NCBI GenBank assembly: GCA_002451275.1
Contig: DKBS01000004.1
Coordinates: forward strand, 1 to 11,682
Source: Planctomycetaceae bacterium UBA6894
GTDB taxonomy: Bacteria; Planctomycetota; Planctomycetia; Gemmatales; Gemmataceae
Reading direction: 5' to 3'
DNA length: 11,682 nucleotides
Shown here: piece after piece, positions 5,494 to 11,682 of the stretch
Layout: each line of letters opens with the position of its first letter
Numbering within the stretch: position 1 is the first letter of the stretch
The notes under the pieces: generated by a model
The model's input: the letters and a program-made list of their open reading frames with translations, nothing else
The model's database searches: none
Told to the model about the DNA's origin: nothing
Program-made: the position numbers and the translations under genes

Positions 5494-8277
5494 ATGCAAA
5501 CCCCCAACCCCAGCCGCAAACTGCTGATCGCCACCAACAACACAGCCCTGGGCGCGGCCATCGCATTCGCGGTGGAATCGAAAGGGGTGGCGCGCGTGGA
5601 ACTGCGGCCTAGCGGTGGAGGTCATTATGGCTTGGGCATCGGGGAAGATGTTCCGGGCACCTGGGTGCATCAGTTGACCGAAGCGATCCATCCCTTGCAG
5701 CCCACACACCTGGCCACCCACGACCCCGATGCCCATGACCCCCTGCTGGATGAAAACAAGGGTGTGGACGCGGTGCTGCAACTGCCAGACTGGATGGCGG
5801 GGGACAAACTCCCCGAAATCGATCTGCAGGCCAATTCGGAGGGTTTTCTGTCCAAAGCGACCGAATGTCTTTCCCTTTTGCCGCATCGCAAATTCACCAC
5901 CCGGACCAACCATGTTTCCGCCTCAGTATTGCGACCGGCGCGTGGCATCCCCAAGCAATGGCTTGAAACCACCGCTTTCCTACTGGCCCGTGCAGGGATG
6001 CCTGCCCAGGTGATCCATCCCGACCCCGAGGACGAGGAGCGTCCTTGGAAGGAGCGCACCCTGCGGATCATCCTCGCCGACCCGGAGGTGCTGGCCAAAC
6101 CGGGTGTGGCCCGCTACCCGATCCTGGTGCGTTCGGATGAAGCCGACCTGGCCGGCAAGGTGGTGGCCGAATTGCAGGCCAAGGGTTTTCAGGCCCAAAC
6201 CGGCATCCGCCTGCTTCCCGCCGAGGTGGCTGATTCATCCATAACGCTGCGCCCGGGCCCGCTGGCCCACGAGGACATGGGAAATACCCTGTCCATCCTG
6301 AATCAGACCATCCGTTCAGTTTGCCGGGCCGGCGGGATTGACATGGAACGCTATCCCATCCAGACCGAGAACACGGACAACCGCTTTGACGCCGTGCTGC
6401 TGCTGCCCGCGACCGGATGTCTGGCCGGAACGGCCCGGTCCACCGGCGGCGACCACCCTGACCGGTTCCGGGTGCGCATCAAGACCGACATGCCCAACCA
6501 TCCCGTGGTTCGCCGTTTGGCGGTGCAGATGGAAGCCGCCGGCTTCCGACTTCCGGAAACGGACACGGTTCCCAGCATCATTGACTGCCCACCCGGCCGA
6601 TACCGTGGGGGTAGGCTGGTTCGCGATTTCCGCTTGGTCTGTGGGGCGTTGGAGCATACCCCGTCAAGTCGGGCGAAAGTGTTCGACCTGCTGAAAGAGG
6701 CCCGCGCCAGTCTGGACCCGCTGGGCAAGACCGACCTGTCCACCGATTCCCCCTGGCAACCTGATGACCCCGAGGTGTTCATTCACCTGCCGGTGAAAGG
6801 GGTGGAGGACGGAAAACTGGCTGAGCGGCTGCGGAGCTGCGACCTGTACCCGGTGAAACTGATCGCCGGCGATATTGCGGCCTGGCACGATCTGGCGACC
6901 GATCTGGAAACGGCCGGCTTCCACATTGGCGACCGGGATTCCACCGCGACCGAAGGCCCCTGCATCAGCTATGGCGCCGCACCCGAGGAGGTGATCGCCA
7001 CCGCGACACGTCTGGTGCGCGCATCCTGCGGGCGGGCGCCCCGGATACGCAAGGAATTCAGCGACGATGACCACGACATTTTCATCCACCTGCCGGAAAA
7101 ACCTTTGAAAAAGAAGGTGCAGCCACGGCGGAAAACGGGGGATATGCTTGCGGCGCAAGCCCCGCTGACCCGCAAGGATGAACCCTTCCTGCGCGTGGAT
7201 GGGGCAGGCCTCTCCATCGCCGGTATCCGGCTGGAACGCCGTTCACCCGGCCACCACGACTCGATGGTGCCACACCCCGCACAGTTCAGCCATTTCTGCG
7301 TGGACCAGTCCGCCGCCCCCACGCTCAGGCATCTGGCCCTGTCGGTCAGGCTGGGAGAACCGTGCCTGCTGGAAGGCGAAACCTCCACGGCCAAGACCTC
7401 CTCCATCCAGTACCTTGCCAGCATCCTGGGCCAACCGGTGGTGCGCATCAACCTGAACGGCCAGAGCGACACCGGTGAACTGATCGGGCGCTTTGTGCCC
7501 GCGACCGAAAGCCGAGCCACCGGCGGGGCGCAGTGGGCCTGGCAGGATGGCGTGCTGCTGGAGGCCTTGCGCCACGGTTGGTGGGTGATTCTGGATGAGC
7601 TCAACCTGGCGGAGCCTGCCATCTTGGAGCGCCTGAACAGCCTGCTGGAACGGACCCCCTCGCTGCTGATCACGGAGCATGACAACCGGGTTTTTGGACC
7701 GGGTGGCGAGCCGATCCATCCCGAATTCCGGATATTCGGCACCATGAATCCCGCCGAATACGCGGGGCGCAACGCACTGAGCCCTGCCTACCGGGACCGA
7801 TGGCGCGGACACCTGTTCGTGCGGCCGGCGGGGGAATCGGAATATCGGGCGATGTTGCGGCAAATGGTGTATGGCGAGCGGCCCAGGGCCTGCGTGGACA
7901 GCGTGATTTACGCCGAGCCCGGAACGGTGGAACCAACGCACGGGGAACTGGCAGGCCAACCCGGGATGGAAGAATTCATCGATGCCCTGGCGCGATTCCA
8001 GGCCAGCCTGGATGCCGCCTGCCGCCGCGGCAAGGACGGGGAGCAGGCCCTTTCCAACCGCAAGGATCGCCCGGTTTTCACCAGGCGGGGGCTGATAGCC
8101 CTGCTGGACCATCTGGCTTCGTCGGCCCATGCCGGCAGGGGCCTTGACGCCGACCAACTGCGCCAGGAAGCACTACAGCGCTATTTCCTGGCCCGCTTTT
8201 CCTGCGAGGAAGAGCTCACGGTGGTGCGGCAACTTCTGCAAGCCTCCGGCCTGGCCCTGGTGGGAGGGCTGGCATGA
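5494..8277 (+). CDS. MoxR/CobS-type AAA+ ATPase with large N-terminal repeat extension
   Basis: The C-terminal part (about 600-927) is a CobS-sized AAA_5/MoxR ATPase. It has Walker A G-E-T-S-T-A-K-T (628-635, with Ala in place of the usual Gly before Lys), the N-L-N-G-Q-S-D-T-G-E-L-I-G-R stretch (653-666), Walker B V-I-L-D-E (698-702), sensor 1 T-M-N-P (750-753), arginine-finger candidates R767 and R769, and a possible sensor-2 Arg at 864-865. CobS and most MoxR proteins are about 300-350 residues; this one has some 540 extra at the N-terminus. That extension is not a family I recognise. It consists of about five degenerate units, described in a separate entry, followed by a basic linker (539-547). 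No signal peptide or membrane segment is visible, so it should be cytosolic. MoxR ATPases form hexameric rings and remodel or load metal into a client together with a VWA partner. The next gene overlaps by four bases and encodes such a partner. Cobaltochelatase is unlikely: no cobN or other cobalamin gene is nearby, and the extension is not part of CobS. Confidence 0.93.
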   Translation: MQTPNPSRKLLIATNNTALGAAIAFAVESKGVARVELRPSGGGHYGLGIGEDVPGTWVHQLTEAIHPLQPTHLATHDPDAHDPLLDENKGVDAVLQLPDWMAGDKLPEIDLQANSEGFLSKATECLSLLPHRKFTTRTNHVSASVLRPARGIPKQWLETTAFLLARAGMPAQVIHPDPEDEERPWKERTLRIILADPEVLAKPGVARYPILVRSDEADLAGKVVAELQAKGFQAQTGIRLLPAEVADSSITLRPGPLAHEDMGNTLSILNQTIRSVCRAGGIDMERYPIQTENTDNRFDAVLLLPATGCLAGTARSTGGDHPDRFRVRIKTDMPNHPVVRRLAVQMEAAGFRLPETDTVPSIIDCPPGRYRGGRLVRDFRLVCGALEHTPSSRAKVFDLLKEARASLDPLGKTDLSTDSPWQPDDPEVFIHLPVKGVEDGKLAERLRSCDLYPVKLIAGDIAAWHDLATDLETAGFHIGDRDSTATEGPCISYGAAPEEVIATATRLVRASCGRAPRIRKEFSDDDHDIFIHLPEKPLKKKVQPRRKTGDMLAAQAPLTRKDEPFLRVDGAGLSIAGIRLERRSPGHHDSMVPHPAQFSHFCVDQSAAPTLRHLALSVRLGEPCLLEGETSTAKTSSIQYLASILGQPVVRINLNGQSDTGELIGRFVPATESRATGGAQWAWQDGVLLEALRHGWWVILDELNLAEPAILERLNSLLERTPSLLITEHDNRVFGPGGEPIHPEFRIFGTMNPAEYAGRNALSPAYRDRWRGHLFVRPAGESEYRAMLRQMVYGERPRACVDSVIYAEPGTVEPTHGELAGQPGMEEFIDALARFQASLDAACRRGKDGEQALSNRKDRPVFTRRGLIALLDHLASSAHAGRGLDADQLRQEALQRYFLARFSCEEELTVVRQLLQASGLALVGGLA
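5515..7116 (+). repeat. Five degenerate protein repeats in the ATPase N-terminus
   Basis: Approximate units are residues 8-106, 132-203, 207-312, 323-442 and 449-541. Each opens with a basic/aromatic residue and a strand: R-K-L-L-I-A-T, R-K-F-T-T-R-T, R-Y-P-I-L-V-R, R-F-R-V-R-I-K and L-Y-P-V-K-L-I. Next comes a helix ending in a Gly-hydrophobic turn: V-E-S-K-G-V (27-32), L-A-R-A-G-M (164-169), L-Q-A-K-G-F (227-232), M-E-A-A-G-F (346-351) and L-E-T-A-G-F (471-476). Each closes with a strand: D-A-V-L-Q-L-P (92-98), L-R-I-I-L-A-D (190-196), D-A-V-L-L-L-P (299-305), E-V-F-I-H-L-P (427-433) and D-I-F-I-H-L-P (528-534). By eye several units suggest a beta-alpha-beta-beta-alpha-beta order, as in ferredoxin-like folds; unit 2 is shorter. 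The match is at protein level only, so the duplication is old. Confidence 0.55.
8262..8268 (+). promoter_or_regulatory. Ribosome binding site of the VWA gene, inside the ATPase gene
   Basis: GGGAGGG lies within the last codons of the ATPase gene, five bases before the ATG at 8274 and eight before the next ATG at 8277. Together with the ATGA stop/start overlap it indicates coupled, near-equal translation of the two proteins. It does not settle which of the two adjacent ATGs is used. Confidence 0.7.
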
Positions 8278-10208
8278 TGCGTTCGACCCTGACCAAACCG
8301 GCCGAAACGGTGGAAAGCGCCTCGGTCCAGCAACTGCGGGGGCTGGCAGCGGGGCTGTGCGTGGATGCCGGAATCCATGTGGAGGAAGGTGAGGGCGGAT
8401 TCTGGTATTACGACCACAGCCGCCGCACCATCGTGGTGCCCGCCCGGGATATCAAAACCCGAGGCGTCCATTACTGCGCGGGTGTACTGGCCCATGAGGT
8501 GGGGCATTTCTTCATCTCCCGTTACCACCAGTTCACACAGGCCTTCCAGTTCCCCTCCACCAAGCTGCTGAACCATCTGCTGAACTGCCTGGAGGATCCT
8601 CGGGTCAACCAGTGGATCAAGGCGCGATATCCGGGCTCGCGGGAATGGTACCGCCTGATGGTGGCGGATTTCGACCAACCCGACCAATTGGGGATTCCAG
8701 AGTTCCTCAGCTTCGGGATTGAATGTCACGCCGAGGAGATGCACGGTTGGCAACCCCGCCCAAGCGGTTCCCTCCCCGCTCGGATCGAGGTGGCGCTGGC
8801 GACCACCCGCCTTGCCCGGCAGGCGGCCTCCGAATGCCTTCCATCGTTGATGCCGGACGCGGTCCTGCTGGACGAGCGTCTGGCCCGGATGGCAAGCCAA
8901 ACCCTTACCGGGCGACTGGAACCGATCGCCCCGGGGGACCTTCCCACTGCTCCGCTGACGGCCCGGGAACTGGATGTGCTGGTGCACCAGGCCCGGATGA
9001 TCAGCCTGGTGCGGGACGGGGTTTGCGAGGCGGCCCTCCAACTGCTGCGCAGCGACTGCGCCCGCCTGGGCTGGCATCTTTTGAAAAAAGACATGCTTTG
9101 CGACCTGAACGCCCTGGGGCGCGGTGGCCGGGTGCCGAACACCCTACGAAACAGGCTGGCCGGGGAAGTGCTGCCGGCGATGAAGCAGGTCCAGCAGCCA
9201 CCCACAACCTGGGAGCCGAACCTGGGGCAATTCAAGGCGCTGGTCAAAGTCATCGAGCTGTTCCTGGATAACGCGATGCAAACCGGCACGGTCCGGGTGA
9301 TTGGAACCTCCTCTGGCGAAAGGGACGGTTGCAGACCCGGCAGGCGTTACCCGGGGCCCGCAATGAGCCCGCGGGGACGGGCGAGCGGGGAACCGCCACC
9401 GTCAACGGCAGCCGAGCTGGACACCCTGCAAAGCCAGGGCGTGCAGCAATTGGCCCGTCTCGTGGAGGAGGGACTTAATCCCACCCGTCTCCGCCGGCAC
9501 CACGGCGCTTTCGCCACGGGCAGCAAGCTATCCATGCGAGAAGCAATGCGGCTGGACGCTGAACCTGAGCGGTACCGCCGCCTGTGGCAACGCCGAATCC
9601 GCCCCACCAAGCCTGACGCCGCCTTCGGACTTTTGGTGGACCTGTCAGGCTCCATGCGTGGGGAAAAAATCAAAGCCGCGCTGGCAGGAACCTTGCTGTT
9701 GGCGGAAACCTTGCACCGCCTGGAGTTGCCATGCCTTATCCATGGATTTCAGGACAAACTGATTCCCATCGCGGATTGGGAGGAGGGTTACACCGAGGCG
9801 GTGCGCAGGCGGATTCTTTCCATGCGCCTGGAAGTGACCGACAGCCGACCGGGCGGCAACAACAACATGCGGTTCAACGATGATGGCCCCTGCCTGGAGG
9901 AGTTTGCGCGTCTGGTCAAACGGCACACGGCCGCGGAACGGTTCCTGGTGGTGGTTTCCGATGGTGGCCCTGCAGGCAGCCGCAGCACCCCTGCTGACCT
10001 GGAACGGGTGGTGCGACACATCACCCGCGAACGGGAACTGCGTTTGATCGGGCTAGGTTTGGGCCAAGGGACCGACCATGTGCGAAAGTTCTACCCTCGT
10101 TCAATTGCCAACATATTCGAACAGGATTTTCCAGCACGCATTGGCGGTCTGATCCTGGAAGCCTGCGGTGTTTCGGATTCCGGTATGGGCAAGCATCAGG
10201 GCAACTGA
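8274..10208 (+). CDS. CobT-like VWA protein with N-terminal HEVGH zincin-like domain
   Basis: This 644-residue protein has two recognisable parts. Residues 1-130 hold L-A-H-E-V-G-H-F (72-79), a metallopeptidase-type HExxH site, followed 29 residues later by N-C-L-E-D-P-R-V (104-111), whose Glu107 could be the third metal ligand of a gluzincin. Residues 445-640 form a VWA domain closest in style to CobT. Its MIDAS motif is D-L-S-G-S-M (456-461), an intermediate segment G-G-N-N-N-M-R-F-N-D-D-G (527-538) resembles CobT-type domains, and V-V-S-D-G-G-P-A (560-567) supplies a later acidic residue. The middle (about 170-340) is helical and unassigned, and 344-380 is a Pro/Gly/Arg-rich linker rather than the acidic linker typical of CobT. 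There is no signal peptide, so it is probably cytosolic. By analogy with CobT, NorD and CbbO it would bind the AAA+ ring made by the upstream gene and a substrate. Whether the HEVGH site is proteolytic or structural is not known. The start ATG at 8274 overlaps the upstream stop by four bases. Confidence 0.92.
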   Translation: MMRSTLTKPAETVESASVQQLRGLAAGLCVDAGIHVEEGEGGFWYYDHSRRTIVVPARDIKTRGVHYCAGVLAHEVGHFFISRYHQFTQAFQFPSTKLLNHLLNCLEDPRVNQWIKARYPGSREWYRLMVADFDQPDQLGIPEFLSFGIECHAEEMHGWQPRPSGSLPARIEVALATTRLARQAASECLPSLMPDAVLLDERLARMASQTLTGRLEPIAPGDLPTAPLTARELDVLVHQARMISLVRDGVCEAALQLLRSDCARLGWHLLKKDMLCDLNALGRGGRVPNTLRNRLAGEVLPAMKQVQQPPTTWEPNLGQFKALVKVIELFLDNAMQTGTVRVIGTSSGERDGCRPGRRYPGPAMSPRGRASGEPPPSTAAELDTLQSQGVQQLARLVEEGLNPTRLRRHHGAFATGSKLSMREAMRLDAEPERYRRLWQRRIRPTKPDAAFGLLVDLSGSMRGEKIKAALAGTLLLAETLHRLELPCLIHGFQDKLIPIADWEEGYTEAVRRRILSMRLEVTDSRPGGNNNMRFNDDGPCLEEFARLVKRHTAAERFLVVVSDGGPAGSRSTPADLERVVRHITRERELRLIGLGLGQGTDHVRKFYPRSIANIFEQDFPARIGGLILEACGVSDSGMGKHQGN

Positions 10209-10358
10209 TTCCCCCATTTCCACACCTGCCCTTACCACCCCATCGATTCGCTTGCCTGTGCCAATCGGTTGGCTTATTCTCAGAGCGGCCCCCTTGGGGT
10301 TAGCCGCGTCCCTGTGCGCGGCCAAGAATTTGTCACGCCTGCCTGTGGGACACACACC
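10209..10358 (+). other. Intergenic region before the FG-GAP gene
   Basis: These 150 bases separate the VWA gene from the next signal peptide start. A bulged hairpin at 10285-10307 (GCGGC-CCCC, loop TT, GGGG, three-base bulge, GCCGC) has no T-run after it and is not a typical terminator. An in-frame TTG at 10269 would lengthen the downstream protein by 30 residues ahead of its signal peptide and is considered unlikely. Confidence 0.45.
10252..10280 (+). promoter_or_regulatory. Candidate sigma-70-like promoter of the FG-GAP gene
   Basis: TTGCCT (10252-10257) and TATTCT (10275-10280) are separated by exactly 17 bases; each matches the consensus hexamer at four of six positions. The predicted transcript would start near 10287 and carry the bulged hairpin in its leader. 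If real, the FG-GAP gene is not simply the third gene of the ATPase-VWA operon. Confidence 0.3.
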
Positions 10359-11576
10359 ATGCCTCTCCCTCTTCCCGCCCGCCTGAAAACTTTTGCCGCA
10401 TTGTCGGCCCTGGGATTGGGCCTGCTCGGACCGGAAGCTTCCGCCCAGGAACCCGCCCGCGCAGGCTGGAAAAAGACTGAAGTGGACAAGGTGTTCCACT
10501 CCGAAGGCGTGGCTGCTGCCGATGTGAACAAGGACGGCAAGGTGGACATCATCACCGGTGAAAACTGGTATGAGGCGCCTACCTGGAAAAAGCATGAGAT
10601 CCGGAAGAACGGCAACTACGGCGACGGCCTGAAAAGCTACTCCAACAGCTTCGCCTGCTGGGCGGGGGATTTCAACAAGGATGGCTACGCCGATGTCGCC
10701 GTGATCGGTTTTCCCGGCGCCCCTTGCCATTGGTTTGAAAACCCCCAGGGCAAGGACGGTCACTGGAAACCGCACGAGATCTGGCATTCCGCCTGCAACG
10801 AGACCCCCCTCTTTGCCGACCTGTTCGGCAATGGAAAGAAGGTTATCGTGATGGGAGCCCAGCCCAAGGGCAAGGAAACCGAGGGGCAGATGGCCTGGTT
10901 CACGCCCGGCGCAGATGCCAACGCCCTGTGGGAAATGCACGCCATTAGCGAACCGTCCGCCCCTGGGAAAGAAATCCCCGGGACCCGCAAATTCTCCCAC
11001 GGTCTGGGCGTGGGGGATGTGAACAAGGACGGACGCAACGATGTGATCTGCACTGATGGCTGGTGGGAACAACCCGCCGAGGGACAAAACGCAACCAAGC
11101 CCTGGGCTTTCCACCCGGCCAAACTGGGTGAAGCCTGCGCCGACATGGTGGTGGTGGATGTGGACAACGATGGCCTAAACGACATCATTTCCAGTTCGGC
11201 CCACCGTTACGGCATCTGGTGGTACAAGCAGCGCCCCGATGGCTCCTTCACCCGTATGGACCTTTTCCCCAAGCTGGTGAGCGAGACCCACGCCCTGGCC
11301 CTGGTGGATCTTGACCGGGATGGCATTCCCGATTTTGTGAGCGGCAAGCGTTGGTGGTCCCACGGCCGTTCCGAACCCGGAAGTGACCAAAACCCTGCCA
11401 TCTACCACTTCAAGGGGAGCCGCGGGCCCGATGGCGTACTGAAATTCACCCCGGTGGTTCTGGCTGAGGATTGCGGTGTAGGCACCCAGTTCCAAATTGT
11501 GGATGTGAACGGCGATGGCAAACTGGACGTGGTGAGCAGCAACAAGCGGGGCGTCCATTTGGTGGAGCAGCCCTGA
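10359..11576 (+). CDS. Secreted FG-GAP/VCBS-repeat beta-propeller protein
   Basis: From ATG at 10359 this is a 405-residue protein with a clear signal peptide: basic R8/K10, a hydrophobic core at 11-23 and an Ala-x-Ala type cleavage site near residues 27-29 (A-S-A-Q). Seven FG-GAP-like repeats follow, with Ca-binding loops of the pattern D-x-N/D-x-D-G-x-x-D near residues 55, 104, 153 (degenerate, lacks the Asp ladder), 220, 267, 317 and 382. That number suits a single seven-bladed propeller. Six of the seven repeats continue into a Trp-aromatic or Trp-Trp pair (residues 70, 125, 180, 235, 287 and 332). Proteins of this type are common in planctomycetes and are exported; they probably bind ligands or other proteins, and no enzyme motif is seen. 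GGGA at 10347-10350 is a modest ribosome site. The upstream in-frame TTG at 10269 is rejected because it would bury the signal peptide. Confidence 0.92.
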   Translation: MPLPLPARLKTFAALSALGLGLLGPEASAQEPARAGWKKTEVDKVFHSEGVAAADVNKDGKVDIITGENWYEAPTWKKHEIRKNGNYGDGLKSYSNSFACWAGDFNKDGYADVAVIGFPGAPCHWFENPQGKDGHWKPHEIWHSACNETPLFADLFGNGKKVIVMGAQPKGKETEGQMAWFTPGADANALWEMHAISEPSAPGKEIPGTRKFSHGLGVGDVNKDGRNDVICTDGWWEQPAEGQNATKPWAFHPAKLGEACADMVVVDVDNDGLNDIISSSAHRYGIWWYKQRPDGSFTRMDLFPKLVSETHALALVDLDRDGIPDFVSGKRWWSHGRSEPGSDQNPAIYHFKGSRGPDGVLKFTPVVLAEDCGVGTQFQIVDVNGDGKLDVVSSNKRGVHLVEQP

Positions 11577-11608
11577 CCGTTTAGGAAGTTGCCCCCACCC
11601 GTGTTTCC

Positions 11609-11649
11609 ATCAGGGGGCCGACACAAAATGTGTCGGCCCTCTGGTTTTT
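11609..11649 (+). terminator. Strong intrinsic terminator after the FG-GAP gene
   Basis: A perfect 11-bp stem (GGGCCGACACA at 11615-11625 / TGTGTCGGCCC at 11629-11639) with loop AAA extends outward by about six more pairs including G-U wobbles. It is followed by TTTTT at 11645-11649. It starts 33 bases after the stop codon. Confidence 0.9.
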
Positions 11650-11682
11650 CAGAACAGGAAACGAAAAAAGGGCCCGGGTAAA

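Noticed and set aside
5191..5913. 240-aa minus-strand open frame covering the operon leader
   Set aside because: It overlaps the ATPase start on the opposite strand and shows no recognisable domain. It ends between the terminator and the operon, so it looks like a shadow.
8181..9077. 298-aa minus-strand open frame
   Set aside because: Antisense to the HEVGH/VWA gene junction; low-quality sequence with no motif.
5494..10208. Annotation as cobaltochelatase subunits CobS and CobT
   Set aside because: The motor and VWA domains resemble them, but no CobN or cobalamin gene is present, the ATPase has a 540-residue extension and the VWA protein has a zincin-like domain. The similarity supports the fold, not the reaction.
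10269..10358. TTG-initiated 30-residue N-terminal extension of the FG-GAP protein
   Set aside because: It would place 30 polar residues before an evident signal peptide, and it overlaps the candidate promoter.
10101..11114. 337-aa minus-strand open frame
   Set aside because: Antisense to the FG-GAP gene, whose own frame has a signal peptide and calcium-binding repeats.

Overview
The window looks like part of a planctomycete chromosome (Planctomycetota, perhaps Gemmatales). The DNA is GC-rich. Three secreted-protein families typical of that phylum are present: a twin-arginine DUF1501 protein, a large secreted BNR/Asp-box (VPS10/sortilin-like) propeller protein, and a secreted FG-GAP/VCBS propeller protein. 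No rRNA, tRNA, CRISPR array, transposase or integrase gene was seen. The placement rests on family content only.

Layout. (1) Minus strand, 1-3811: a DUF1501 gene (3811 down to 2435), then 186 bases, then a BNR-repeat gene that starts at 2248 and runs off the left edge with its 3' end missing. (2) A divergent intergenic region, 3812-4066, holds short direct repeats and a candidate extended -10 promoter. (3) Plus strand, 4067-5128: a complete zinc-dependent YahK-type aldehyde reductase/alcohol dehydrogenase, closed by a 12-bp-stem intrinsic terminator. (4) A 324-base leader without a convincing gene, then a two-gene operon at 5494-10208. Its first gene encodes a 927-aa MoxR/CobS-type AAA+ ATPase carrying a roughly 540-residue N-terminal extension. 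Its second gene overlaps the first by 4 bp (ATGA) and encodes a 644-aa protein joining an HEVGH zincin-like domain to a CobT-like von Willebrand A (VWA) domain. (5) 10359-11576: a secreted seven-repeat FG-GAP protein, followed by a strong intrinsic terminator near the right edge.

The most unusual part is the ATPase/VWA operon. AAA+ (MoxR)/VWA pairs such as CobS-CobT, NorQ-NorD, CbbQ-CbbO and RavA-ViaA act as metal-insertion or protein-remodelling machines. Here the motor has CobS size and motifs but no cobalamin gene lies nearby. The ATPase carries about five degenerate copies of a 70-120-residue unit, each with an opening strand, a helix ending in Gly-Phe (or similar) and a closing strand of the type D-A-V-L-x-L-P. 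I do not recognise this repeat array. The VWA partner also carries an apparently intact metalloprotease-type metal site. Together they make a plausible uncharacterised MoxR-VWA system whose substrate is unknown.

The other genes appear to be separate transcription units. The DUF1501, BNR and FG-GAP proteins are exported and the dehydrogenase is cytosolic.
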